Below, one piece after another: positions 39,644-48,979 of a stretch of 64,000 bases of DNA. Positions within the stretch are counted from its first letter, which is position 1; every line of letters begins with the position of its first letter. The stretch lies in NCBI GenBank assembly GCA_016718605.1, contig JADKCY010000002.1:1364001-1428000 (forward strand), in the 5' to 3' direction. The stretch comes from Lysobacterales bacterium (lineage in GTDB: Bacteria > Pseudomonadota > Gammaproteobacteria > Xanthomonadales > Xanthomonadaceae). The notes under the pieces were generated by a model. That model had not been told where the DNA came from. It did no database searches and saw only the letters and a program-made list of their open reading frames with translations. The translations under genes were made by a program, and so were the position numbers.

Positions 39644-39982
39644 TGGGCTTGATTCAAAAACGTGGAGCGACGTCAGGTCCAACGCGATAGCCCCACGTTT
39701 GCGCTGCTTCATCTCGCGTACCAGCGCGAGCAAAGCGACCCGATCTCCGCGAAGAAGCAGCGTCGGAAGATGGTCAGCGTGTCGTGGTCGGGAGTGGGAG
39801 TTGGCGGCCACGAAGCGGAATGCGACGCTGTCGTAGGTCGCGAGCTGGATCTTGCGGGGACAGTTCGCGCCGCTCACGTCGTTCTCGACGATCAGGTCCG
39901 AGGTTGCGCGGGAAGCACAGAACTACGCAGCTCCCCCCAACCCAATTTGGGTGATCGCGGCCCGCTCTGGCATGCTGCAAAG

Positions 39983-40993
39983 ATGAATACTCCGTCTGCG
40001 TTTCTGCCTTGCCTCGGACTGAGCGCTCTGTCTGCCCTGCTATTCGGACTCTCGGTTGCGGTGGCCGCGCCAGTGGTGCCACCACCGATCAATGCCCTAT
40101 GGGACCGCGATACCGTGTTGGCCGAGGCCACGTTTGCCGACCAACCCGAGCCCAATGCGCTGCGCTTTGTCGACGTGAGGGTGGTCCATGGCGGCGATGC
40201 GCGTTCGGAAATCGTCGTGCGCTCCGATGACGATGCGGTGCGCATGGCCAAACCCGGCACGCGTTATGTGCTCGCCTGGCAGGAAACCCAGGGCTCACCT
40301 TCGACCAAGAAGCGACGGGTGATGCGACCCGATGGCCCACAGTTGCTGATGAGTCCGGGGCTGAGTCCAGCCTTGCTGGAGGCCCGTCCTGAGACGCGCG
40401 AATTGCTGCTGCAGCCGCCCAGCGCTGAGCGTCTCGACGGCCCAGCGCATCTTCGGCGTTCGATGGCGGGGCTGCGTTCGGACGATCCGCAAATGCAGAG
40501 CCTGTTCGCAGCGGAGTTGTTCGCGCGGTCATCCCTGAGGCAGCAGTTGGGGTCGGCGGAGCAACGTCGATTGCGTGCGTTTGCACTGCGTAGGGACCGC
40601 GCGGTGGCCGCGCGCTCGCTGGTGCTGGAGGCGGCCTTGATCTTCCCGACCCTGTATGGCAACGACTGGTCGCCGGTGGCGGCGCGCCTGCTCGCGCGGG
40701 AGCCGGTGTCGTCGGCTCCGGCCCAGGCCAACGAGGGGCTGCTGTGGACCGCGTTCGGAATCCTGCAACGTGACGGCACCCGCGTACCGATCAGACACTT
40801 GGCGCGCTGGGTCGCCTGCGGCAATGGTGCGCTGTCCGAGCTGGCACTGCATGCGATTCGACGCCAGGCGCCGACGCGCGAATTGCCGCTGATCGAGGAG
40901 GCACTGGCGGCGCCAACCTTGGCCGCTGGCACCCGCGAGTTCCTGCTTGAGCACCGTCGTCGCCTGCTGATGATGAGCGAACGCCGCGACTGA
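39983..40993 (+). CDS. Secreted protein of unknown function
   Basis: 336 codons from the ATG at 39983 with a signal peptide (LGLSALSALLFGLSVAVAAP). The frame is open upstream, but that sequence is not protein-like. The mature protein begins with a beta-rich part (ALRFVDVRVVHGGDARSEIV) followed by an Arg/Leu-rich helical part with repeated Leu-Leu-Arg patterns (for example LARWVACGNGALSELALHAI), possibly HEAT-like. I recognise no family. It stands alone between the fnr remnant and a large secreted protein. Confidence 0.65.
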   Translation: MNTPSAFLPCLGLSALSALLFGLSVAVAAPVVPPPINALWDRDTVLAEATFADQPEPNALRFVDVRVVHGGDARSEIVVRSDDDAVRMAKPGTRYVLAWQETQGSPSTKKRRVMRPDGPQLLMSPGLSPALLEARPETRELLLQPPSAERLDGPAHLRRSMAGLRSDDPQMQSLFAAELFARSSLRQQLGSAEQRRLRAFALRRDRAVAARSLVLEAALIFPTLYGNDWSPVAARLLAREPVSSAPAQANEGLLWTAFGILQRDGTRVPIRHLARWVACGNGALSELALHAIRRQAPTRELPLIEEALAAPTLAAGTREFLLEHRRRLLMMSERRD

Positions 40994-41239
40994 GCACCGG
41001 CTGACGCGCATTTTTTGGTGCACGAGGTGAACCGGCACATCGCTGTACCGTTCTGTTGGTCGAAATGCTGGTGACCCATGGACATTCAAGGGTGGCGCAA
41101 CGGAGCCAGACATGTTGCGAACGCGGCACTCACCCGGTTCCCCGTGGAGACGACATTTCGTCCGCCGACCGCTGGGGTAAACTGGTCCGCGTTGAGCCGC
41201 GCTGATGGCGCTCAGCCAACCTGTCCTTAGGGGGAATAC

Positions 41240-44110
41240 ATGTCTTTGAAACTGCACCTGAGCCTGCTGGCCGGCGGGCTCCTGTCGACCGCCGTGTCTG
41301 TCAATGCCGCAACACCTGCGGCCTCTGCGAGTAGCCCAATGGTCGAAACGATCAAGGCCGTTCGCTCGGATGTCTCGCCGCCGTTGAGCGAGCTTCTGCG
41401 TTCGTCACCGACCAGCTTCGTCGGGCCGACCACCGAGATCCCGAACATCTTGCTCAAACCGACGCCGCTGGACACCTACCAGCCGCTTTGGCTGGCGGAC
41501 TTGTCAGGCGTACAGACTGCGCCCCTGGGAACACCCGTGCCCGCACCGCTGCAGTCCTTCAACGGCCTGAGCTTGAACGGATCGCTACCACCTGACACCA
41601 ACGCTGACGTCAGCGATACCCACGTGATCCAGTGGGTGAATACGCAATGGAACGTGTTCAACAAGGCGACCGGGCTCCCCATCGGCTCACCGATGGAAGG
41701 CAACATCTTCTGGGCAGGCTTCGGCGGCGTGTGTGAAACCAACGATGCGGGCGATCCCATCGTGCTCTACGACGATACCGCCGAGCGCTGGGTGTTCAGC
41801 CAGTTCACCGGCTCCACAACGCCACGGCAGTGCTTCGCGATTTCGCAGACATCCGATCCGCTGGGTCCGTACATCCGTTACGAGTTCGTGTTCCCGCGGT
41901 TCAACGATTACCCTCACATCGGCATTTGGCAGGACGCTTCGACCGGTCGTGACGGCTACTACTTTGTTGTTCACGAGTTCCTGAACGGCGCGTTTCAGGG
42001 CGCAGCCTTTGTCGCGGTCGATCGCAACCGCATGCTCGCTGGCGCACCTGCGGCGCAGGTCTCGATGCTGCGCTTCCCTGGTATCGACGCCTACGGTGCC
42101 TTGCCCGCCCATCTGGAAGGCACCACGAAGGCCCAAGCGGGCGCCTGCGCGCCATTCGTCCACTTCGACAACAACACGTCCGAGTACCTTTTCTGGGATC
42201 TGTGTGCGGACTGGACCACGCCGGCCAACTCGACCCTCAGCGCCACGCCGACGCGGGTCGCGGCCAGCGCGCCGTTCTCCAACGCAATCGGCTCTTCGCC
42301 GCAGGCAGGCACATCGCAGGGTCTGGACACGTTTGCAAATAACCTGATGTACCGTGCCAGCGCCCGTGCCTTCCCGACCGGTGCGCCCACCGAAACGTCG
42401 ATCGTGGTCAACCACACGGTCAATGCGGGCGGCACTGAACTTGGCGTGCGCTGGGCGCACTTCGACCTGCGTGCTCCCGCGACGATCAGCAACGGGTTAT
42501 TCGCGGATGGCTTCGAGTCGTCGATAGCTGCCGCCCCCATGCTGCTGACAAAGAGGCTGGTCGAAGACGGCGTGTACTCGCCAGACACGGATAACCGCTG
42601 GATGGGTGGCATCAACATTGATCGCAACGGCTATCTGGGCATCGGTTATTCCGTCTCCAGCACCACCCTGAACCCACAGATCCGCTACACCGGCCGCATT
42701 TTTGATACCCAGCCCGGCATGCTGCTGGATGAGGCCAGTTGCACCGCCGGTATTGCCAACGGATCGCAGACCAGCACCTCGGGTCGCTGGGGCGACTACG
42801 CCTCGATGAGCACCGACCCCGATGACGAGTGCACCTTCTGGTTCACCAGCGAATACCTGGCCACCACCTCGAATGCCGGTTGGACCACGCGCATCTGCAG
42901 TTTCCGTTTCCCCGAATGTGGTCAGCCGGACTTCCGTCTGGTGCCCGAGTCCGCGACACACTTCGAGATCTGTGCGGCCACCGCCAGCGATCCGGTGGTG
43001 GACTTCCGTGCGGGCGTGGTGTCGGGCCAGACCGGCAATGCAACCCTCTCCTTGACCGGCTTGCCGGGCGTCACGCCGAGCTTCAGCGCCAATCCGCTGG
43101 CACTGCCCAGTGCGGGAAGCGTGACCTTCGGTGGCGCAACAAGCATGCCTTCGGGTGACTACGCCGGCACCCTGGTCGCGTCGGCGGACGACAAAGTCCG
43201 CAGCCTGCCGGTCACGCTCAGTGTGTCATCGGCCGCACCGGCGACAGCCACCTTGGTGGCGCCTGGCAACAATGCCGTGGATCAGTTGACCCGGCCAGTC
43301 CTGAGCTGGACTGCGGTACCTGGCGCGCTGCGCTATCGCGCACAGGTGGCGACCGATGCGGGCTTCGCCAGCATCGTGTTCGACCAGACCGTGGAAGCCA
43401 CCAGCGCGGTGACCAATGCGCTGTTGGCCAACACCACCTACTTCTGGCGCGTGCAGGCCATCAACCACTGCGGAAACGGCGTGGTCTCGTCCAACTTCCA
43501 GTTCACCACCGGGACGCCCGGAAGCTGTCCGGCTGGCACCACCGCCAACCAGGTGTTCTTCGACGACAATCAGACTACCGCGATCGTCTGGACCACGCCG
43601 GTCGGCGTGGGCTCCAACACTTGGGTGCGGACGACAGCCACCGGAACCGGCATGTCCTCGACGGTATGGCGTGCCAACAACGTCAGCACAGCGCCAAGCG
43701 ACCAGCCATTGATCTCGCCAGCGATCGTGCTGCCGTCGGCCGCCCAAAGTCCGCTGCAGCTCACCTTCCGCAGCTTCCACGTGTTCGAGACCGACGGTGC
43801 CACTGGATGCTGGGACGGCGCTCTGTTGGACATCAGCACCGACAACGGCGTCAGCTGGCAGCAACTCAACAGCCAATTGTTGACCGACCCCTACGACGGC
43901 ACCAGCTCGGGCGGCACCAACCCTGTCGGTGGCGGTGTGCCGATGTGGTGTCGATCCGTCGGCGGCGCGCGCAACTCAGTGGTCGACCTCAACGCCTTTG
44001 GGGGTGAGACCATCCGCCTGCGCTTCCGCGCCACCGGTGACGACAACACCGCAGCGACGGCGCCGAACGGCTTCGAGATCGATGACATCCGCGTGTTCGG
44101 CTGTCAGTAA
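41240..44110 (+). CDS. Large secreted protein with a fibronectin-III-like domain
   Basis: 956 codons; the start is supported by AGGGGGA upstream. A signal peptide (LSLLAGGLLSTAVSVNAA) precedes a large N-terminal domain (about 85-560) with HVIQWVNTQWNVFNKATG and DGYYFVVHEFLNGAFQGAA, perhaps a propeller. Next comes an Ig/FnIII-like region (about 660-760, with RPVLSWTAVPGALRYRAQVA) and a C-terminal beta-sandwich ending GFEIDDIRVFGCQ. The motif GLFADGFESS occurs in the middle (about residue 420); in my recollection of related genomes such FADGFES motifs are usually near the C-terminus. Enzymatic activity, if any, is not apparent. Closed by a strong terminator. Confidence 0.75.
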   Translation: MSLKLHLSLLAGGLLSTAVSVNAATPAASASSPMVETIKAVRSDVSPPLSELLRSSPTSFVGPTTEIPNILLKPTPLDTYQPLWLADLSGVQTAPLGTPVPAPLQSFNGLSLNGSLPPDTNADVSDTHVIQWVNTQWNVFNKATGLPIGSPMEGNIFWAGFGGVCETNDAGDPIVLYDDTAERWVFSQFTGSTTPRQCFAISQTSDPLGPYIRYEFVFPRFNDYPHIGIWQDASTGRDGYYFVVHEFLNGAFQGAAFVAVDRNRMLAGAPAAQVSMLRFPGIDAYGALPAHLEGTTKAQAGACAPFVHFDNNTSEYLFWDLCADWTTPANSTLSATPTRVAASAPFSNAIGSSPQAGTSQGLDTFANNLMYRASARAFPTGAPTETSIVVNHTVNAGGTELGVRWAHFDLRAPATISNGLFADGFESSIAAAPMLLTKRLVEDGVYSPDTDNRWMGGINIDRNGYLGIGYSVSSTTLNPQIRYTGRIFDTQPGMLLDEASCTAGIANGSQTSTSGRWGDYASMSTDPDDECTFWFTSEYLATTSNAGWTTRICSFRFPECGQPDFRLVPESATHFEICAATASDPVVDFRAGVVSGQTGNATLSLTGLPGVTPSFSANPLALPSAGSVTFGGATSMPSGDYAGTLVASADDKVRSLPVTLSVSSAAPATATLVAPGNNAVDQLTRPVLSWTAVPGALRYRAQVATDAGFASIVFDQTVEATSAVTNALLANTTYFWRVQAINHCGNGVVSSNFQFTTGTPGSCPAGTTANQVFFDDNQTTAIVWTTPVGVGSNTWVRTTATGTGMSSTVWRANNVSTAPSDQPLISPAIVLPSAAQSPLQLTFRSFHVFETDGATGCWDGALLDISTDNGVSWQQLNSQLLTDPYDGTSSGGTNPVGGGVPMWCRSVGGARNSVVDLNAFGGETIRLRFRATGDDNTAATAPNGFEIDDIRVFGCQ

Positions 44111-44130
44111 CTCGATGCAGTGATGAATGA

Positions 44131-44165
44131 AAAGGGCGCGCCGCTTTGGCGCGCCCTTTTTTTTT
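44131..44165 (+). terminator. Rho-independent terminator after the large secreted protein gene
   Basis: A 12-bp stem AAAGGGCGCGCC (44131-44142) pairs with 44148-44159 around the loop GCTTT and is followed by a run of nine Ts (44157-44165). Classical intrinsic terminator, 21 nt after the stop. Confidence 0.92.
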
Positions 44166-44372
44166 GCCTGCCTGCGTCAGGGACAGTGATGCACGGCCCG
44201 CATCTTGTTGAGTGCGACACAAGCGGAACAAAGCTCCGCACACCCATGCGGCGCAAGCGACCGACGCCAACCTCGGATCTGACATCGGCTCACCGCGTAT
44301 GCACGTTCCGCCGTCGTTTCCCACCCGCCACTACGGGCCGAATTGCTCGCGCAGCATTGCCAGGATGGCCTT

Positions 44373-46589
44373 TCAGAAAGTCCAACTCAAATTCATGCTT
44401 AGGTTGAGCCCGGGCTGGGTGTAGAAGCCCAACTGGCTTGAATCCGCACTCAGTCCCCGTGCGCTGGCCCAGCTCCAGTAGCGTCGATTGCTGAGATTGA
44501 AGACGCCAAACTGCAGGCGTAGATGGTCGCGCGGGGTCCACCAGAGCAGCAGGTCGTGGACGACATGACCAGGCGCCTCGAAGAGAGCCATTGCTGTGTG
44601 ATCGATCTGATCCATGCGCTGCGTGGCGGTGCTGATCCACTCCGCGCCCCAGTCAGCCATCACCGGCGCATAGCGCAGGCCAAGAACCAGTTCGGCGGGA
44701 TCGATGCTGTTGAGGGGACGATTCAGGCGGGTATCGACACCCTCCGACCAGGCTAACGCCGCGCGCAGGGACCAAGCATCGGCGGCGGAGCGATCAAGGT
44801 ACCAGCGCAAGTCGGCCTCCGCGCCGCGGATGCGTGCTCGGGCACGATTGACGGACTGGAATACCGTGGCACCAGTCGTCGGATCGACGCCGAGATTGGC
44901 GCGCGATTCGATCAGATCGCGATACTGGTTGTCGTAGACCGAGACACTTGCATCCAGCGCAGACCAGTGGCCACGCCAACCCAGTTCGATGCCCGCACTG
45001 CGCTCGGGCTTGAGATCCGGATTGGCCCGCACTTCGTAGTTCAGCAGAGCCAGCGACAGTCCAATGTTCAGATCACTGAAGGGCTGGGCACGGAAGCCCT
45101 GTGCGTAGTGCAGAAACCACTGTTGCTGCGCCGTCATTGCGTAGCGCAGACCCAGCTTTCCGGTGAGCTTGCGACTACTCGCGTCCACCGTGTTGGTGTC
45201 GGGATAGTCCTCGATGAACAGCGCGTCCGGCCGGGCATCCAGACGGTAGTCCTCAAAGCGCAATGCGGGGATCAGGGACCAGTTCTGCCAACGCCATTCG
45301 TCCTGTGCAAACACCGCGAGGCGCTGCGCCTGGGAGGTCGGAAAGTCGCGGACTGGAAAACGCTCGCCCAGAATCACTGAACTCGTCGCCCCGCTATTCA
45401 GATTGGTTTCCAGACCATCACGCAAGCCCTCGAATCGCGTGTGCTGCCATTCCAGACCAACCAGACTCGTGTGCTCGATGCTGCCTGTGTGGAAGTTGCC
45501 ATGCCCCAACAGATCAATGCCTCGTTCTTCCTGCCAGAATTCGAAACGACGATCACGCAAGGAGGGAAATGGCGTGGTGCGATCCGCTAGTCGATATTGT
45601 GCGGTGTCCTGACGGATTGCACTGTTCTGCACATAGCCGCGTAGTTCAACCTGCTGCCAGCCCAACGTATCGAGTTGCCAATCCAAGTCGAGACTGAGCC
45701 GGTCACGCTGCTGGGCATCGTCGGCCAGCAGTTGGGTGGTGGTGGCAAAGCGACCCGCCGCGAATCGCTGCGAGACGACATCGGTCAGTGCATCGGCGCG
45801 GCTGCTGTCGAACATCAGTTCGGCACGCCAGTTCACATCGAACTCGCGAGCGAGCTTTCCGAGTATGGCGCGACGCCGACTGTCGCTGGGATTGGGGGCA
45901 TCCTGGATGCGCCAGGCACGATTGTCGACTTTGCCACCTTCGCGCTGTGAGGCCAGCGCCATCCACTGCCAGCCGCGCCGTGTCTGTCCCGCCGCCTGCG
46001 CACTCAGCAGACGACTGTGATCACGGCTGGCGTACCCGCTGCGCAGCCCAAAGGCCTCGTCACCCGGTTCCCCGCTCAACCACGCCGCTGGATCGCGAGT
46101 GCGGATGGCGACGATGCCGGCCAGTGCGTCGCTGCCATACAAGGTCGATGCGGGACCGCGCAGCAATTCCATTTGTTCAATGACTTCCATGTCCATCAGG
46201 TCGCGTCCGGCCGAAGCGAACTGCCCCACACTGAAGGCATCAGGCAGCGGCACACCATCAATCTCGACACGCACGCGATTGCCGCCGAGTCCGCGGATCG
46301 AAAATCCCTGCGCACCAAAGCGTTGCGCGTCGCTATCCATGCGCACGCCGGGCAGATAGCGCAGCAGATCGGCACTGTCTTGGGCGAGTTGTTGTTCGAT
46401 GGTTTCCCGATCCACCACGCTGACACTGGATACCACCTGCGCCAAGGGCTCGGGCGCACGTCGGGCAACGACAACCACGGTGTCGAGTTGCCGTGGCGCT
46501 GTGGCGGCATCCGCAATGGCGACGCCCGGCAGCGCCAACAGCAAGACGCCAAAGAATGGCTGACGGGTCATTTGGGAAAGCGGGTTCAT
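44373..46589 (-). CDS. TonB-dependent receptor of the heme/hemoglobin-receptor type
   Basis: 738 codons from the ATG at 46589, chosen for the GGAG upstream; a GTG at 46604 is in frame. A signal peptide (PFFGVLLLALPGVAIADA), a plug with FSIRGLGGNRVRVEIDGVPL and MELLRGPASTLYGSDALAGI, and a barrel with GFRAQPFSDLN and NPDLKPERS, corresponding to the FRAP and NPNL boxes of heme receptors. The histidine that lies between those boxes in classical heme receptors is absent, so the ligand is uncertain. It is divergent from nirS with FNR-type boxes in the shared region, so import of a heme or metal for denitrification is a reasonable inference. Confidence 0.85.
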   Translation of the reverse strand: MNPLSQMTRQPFFGVLLLALPGVAIADAATAPRQLDTVVVVARRAPEPLAQVVSSVSVVDRETIEQQLAQDSADLLRYLPGVRMDSDAQRFGAQGFSIRGLGGNRVRVEIDGVPLPDAFSVGQFASAGRDLMDMEVIEQMELLRGPASTLYGSDALAGIVAIRTRDPAAWLSGEPGDEAFGLRSGYASRDHSRLLSAQAAGQTRRGWQWMALASQREGGKVDNRAWRIQDAPNPSDSRRRAILGKLAREFDVNWRAELMFDSSRADALTDVVSQRFAAGRFATTTQLLADDAQQRDRLSLDLDWQLDTLGWQQVELRGYVQNSAIRQDTAQYRLADRTTPFPSLRDRRFEFWQEERGIDLLGHGNFHTGSIEHTSLVGLEWQHTRFEGLRDGLETNLNSGATSSVILGERFPVRDFPTSQAQRLAVFAQDEWRWQNWSLIPALRFEDYRLDARPDALFIEDYPDTNTVDASSRKLTGKLGLRYAMTAQQQWFLHYAQGFRAQPFSDLNIGLSLALLNYEVRANPDLKPERSAGIELGWRGHWSALDASVSVYDNQYRDLIESRANLGVDPTTGATVFQSVNRARARIRGAEADLRWYLDRSAADAWSLRAALAWSEGVDTRLNRPLNSIDPAELVLGLRYAPVMADWGAEWISTATQRMDQIDHTAMALFEAPGHVVHDLLLWWTPRDHLRLQFGVFNLSNRRYWSWASARGLSADSSQLGFYTQPGLNLSMNLSWTF

Positions 46590-46646
46590 GGCGATCTCCG
46601 TCACTGAGGGATAGCGACAGCCTCCGCAGCTTGCGTCTCCGGCGAA

Positions 46647-46660
46647 TTGACCCAGGTCAG
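46647..46660 (-). promoter_or_regulatory. FNR/DNR-like box, receptor side of the nirS divergent region
   Basis: TTGACCCAGGTCAG, identical over 14 nt to the second box 50 bp away. Centred about 64 nt upstream of the receptor start, so it may control the receptor, while the other box controls nirS. Confidence 0.6.
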
Positions 46661-46696
46661 ATGAGCGCTCGGTCCAATGCGCTTTCTGCGTTTCGC

Positions 46697-46710
46697 TTGA
46701 CCCAGGTCAG
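46697..46710 (+). promoter_or_regulatory. FNR/DNR-like box, nirS side
   Basis: TTGACCCAGGTCAG, centred about 86 nt upstream of the nirS ATG. The 50-bp spacing to the twin box is close to five helical turns, so two dimers would bind the same face of the DNA. Confidence 0.62.
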
Positions 46711-46789
46711 TTCGCGAGTCGGTCGGCACGGCGGAGCCTTGTCACAGCGCCGCCAATCGCGCGGCTATCTCACCCATCGGGAGACCCTC

Positions 46790-48883
46790 ATGAAAGTCCA
46801 GCCCCTCGTCGCCGTCATTGCCCTGCTGTTGAGCGGTGCGGCGTGTAGCAACGATACCGTCAACGAACGCGTCCCGAAGTCACCGGCGCAGCAAGGCGAA
46901 GCGGCCTACCTGGCGCAATGTGCTGCGTGCCATCAGCCGACTGGTATCGGTCTGGCAGGCGCGTTTCCGCCACTGGCGCAATCGGATTACCTGGCCAGCA
47001 AACCCATCGAAGAGGTCATCGGCACCGTGCTGACCGGCCTGAGCGGTGCCATCCAGGTCAACGGCCAGCCCTTCAACGGTGTCATGCCTGCGATGAGTCA
47101 TCTGGCCGATGCGGACATCGCCGCCATCCTCACCCACGTCTACGCCAGTTGGAATGGCAGCAAGCATGCGGTCACGGCCGATCAGGTTTCTGCGGTTCGA
47201 AAAGCGAAAGGCGTCAGCACCGACCCGGCACAGGGCGAGTCGCATCCGGGCACCTCGCAAGCGCAGGCTGCCTACCAGGGCGCGCCTTCCACCTTAGCCG
47301 CTGCGGATGTCGCCACCGTGCGCACACCCGGCGCACCGGACATGACCGAAGCCGAGTTCGGCCAAGCCACCGAAATATTCTTCCAGCGCTGCGCTGGCTG
47401 TCATGGCGTGCTGCGCAAGGGTGCCACCGGAAAACCACTGACACCCGACATTACGCAAGCCAAAGGCACCGACTATCTAAAGGCGCTGATCACCTTCGGC
47501 TCACCCGGTGGCATGCCGAACTTCGGGACCGGTGGCGAGCTGACTTCCGAACAAGTGGATCTGATGGCGCGCTTCGTCCAGCACACGCCGCCCGCTCCAC
47601 CGGAATGGGGCATGCCGGAAATGCGCGAAAGCTGGAAAGTGCTGGTGCCGGAAGGCGAGCGCCCGACCCATCAAATGAACGACTACAACCTGCAGAACCT
47701 GTTCGCGGTCACGCTGCGCGACAGTGGCGAAGTCGCGCTGATTGATGGCGACAGCAAAAAGATCATCAGCATCATCAAGACCGGCTATGCGGTCCACATT
47801 TCGCGCATGTCGCACTCGGGCCGCTACGTCTACACCATCGGTCGCGACGGCAAGATCGACCTGATCGACCTCTGGATGGAAACGCCAACGCGCGTCGCCG
47901 AGATCAAGATCGGCTTGGAAGCACGCTCGGTGGAGACATCCAAATACGCTGGCTACGAGGACAAGATTGCCATTGCTGGTGCCTACTGGCCGCCACAGTA
48001 CGTGCTGATGGACGGTCCGACTCTGGAGCCGCTGAAGATCGTTTCCACGCGCGGCACCACGGTGGATACCCAGGAATACCACCCCGAACCACGTGTGGCC
48101 GCCATCGTCGCCAGCCATCAGCATCCCGAGTTCATCGTCAACGTGAAGGAAACCGGGCGCATCCTGTTGGTGGATTACAGCGATATCGATGCGCTCAAGG
48201 TCACCACGCTGGATGCCGCACGCTTCCTGCACGACGGTGGCTGGGACAGCACGCATCGCTACTTCATGACTGCTGCGAATCAAAGCGACAAGATTGCGGT
48301 GGTCGACAGCCTGGAGCAACGAATGGTCGGCTTGGTGGATGTCGAGAAAATCCCGCATCCCGGTCGTGGCGCCAATTTCACCCATCCGCAATTCGGGCCG
48401 GTCTGGGCCACCTCGGCACTCGGCAATGCCAACATCACCATGATTGGTACCGACCCGGTAGGACACCCTGATCAGGCGTGGAAAGCGGTCGGGATTCTGC
48501 AAGGACAAGGTGGCGGCTCGCTGTTCATCAAGACCCATCCCACCTCACGGAACATTTGGGTCGATACGCCTCTGAACCCGCAGGCGGAAGCCTCGCAAAG
48601 TGTCGCGGTGTTCAATCTGGACGATCTGGATGCCGGGTTCGAGGTGTTACCGATCGCCGAATGGGCTGATCTGGGCGAGGGTGCCAAACGCGTGGTGCAA
48701 CCCGAGTACAACCGAGCAGGTGACGAAGTCTGGTTCTCGGTGTGGAATGGCAAGGAGCAGACCTCCGCGATCGTGGTCGTGGACGACCGCACGCGCAAGC
48801 TTAAGGCGGTGATCAAAGACCCGCGTCTGATCACACCGACCGGCAAGTTCAATGTCTTCAACACGGTGCATGACGTGTATTGA
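46790..48883 (+). CDS. nirS: Cytochrome cd1 nitrite reductase with an extra N-terminal cytochrome c domain
   Basis: 697 codons from the ATG at 46790 (GGGAGA upstream). An export signal (LVAVIALLLSGAACS, possibly a lipoprotein with Cys19) is followed by an additional class I cytochrome c domain (about 33-125, CAACH at 44-48 with a Met-containing MPAMSHL). The canonical NirS cytochrome c domain follows (about 183-268, CAGCH at 201-205), then the eight-bladed d1 propeller (about 290-697). The heme d1 ligand His336 (YAVHISRMSHSGRY) and active-site histidines His431 (EYHPEPR) and those in ASHQHPEF are present. It reduces nitrite to NO in the periplasm. Ordinary NirS has a single c domain; the extra one resembles a fused electron donor such as NirC. 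No d1 biosynthesis genes follow. Confidence 0.94.
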   Translation: MKVQPLVAVIALLLSGAACSNDTVNERVPKSPAQQGEAAYLAQCAACHQPTGIGLAGAFPPLAQSDYLASKPIEEVIGTVLTGLSGAIQVNGQPFNGVMPAMSHLADADIAAILTHVYASWNGSKHAVTADQVSAVRKAKGVSTDPAQGESHPGTSQAQAAYQGAPSTLAAADVATVRTPGAPDMTEAEFGQATEIFFQRCAGCHGVLRKGATGKPLTPDITQAKGTDYLKALITFGSPGGMPNFGTGGELTSEQVDLMARFVQHTPPAPPEWGMPEMRESWKVLVPEGERPTHQMNDYNLQNLFAVTLRDSGEVALIDGDSKKIISIIKTGYAVHISRMSHSGRYVYTIGRDGKIDLIDLWMETPTRVAEIKIGLEARSVETSKYAGYEDKIAIAGAYWPPQYVLMDGPTLEPLKIVSTRGTTVDTQEYHPEPRVAAIVASHQHPEFIVNVKETGRILLVDYSDIDALKVTTLDAARFLHDGGWDSTHRYFMTAANQSDKIAVVDSLEQRMVGLVDVEKIPHPGRGANFTHPQFGPVWATSALGNANITMIGTDPVGHPDQAWKAVGILQGQGGGSLFIKTHPTSRNIWVDTPLNPQAEASQSVAVFNLDDLDAGFEVLPIAEWADLGEGAKRVVQPEYNRAGDEVWFSVWNGKEQTSAIVVVDDRTRKLKAVIKDPRLITPTGKFNVFNTVHDVY

Positions 48884-48901
48884 TCACGCTTTTTGGGGTT
48901 C

Positions 48902-48936
48902 TTCCCACCGTTTCGCATGACCTGCGGCGGTGGGAA
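48902..48936 (+). terminator. Hairpin after nirS
   Basis: TTCCCACCG (48902-48910) pairs with CGGTGGGAA (48928-48936) across a 17-nt loop, 19 nt after the nirS stop and 44 nt before the LacI-type regulator gene. No U run follows, so a regulatory role for the next gene is equally possible. Confidence 0.4.
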
Positions 48937-48979
48937 ATCTCCTGCTTGACGTGGTCATTTCGCACCCTATGCTGACCGC

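Noticed and set aside
48945..48960. TTGACGTGGTCATT as an additional FNR box before the LacI-type gene
   Set aside because: Half-site spacing and the right half do not fit the 5-4-5 pattern of the other boxes.
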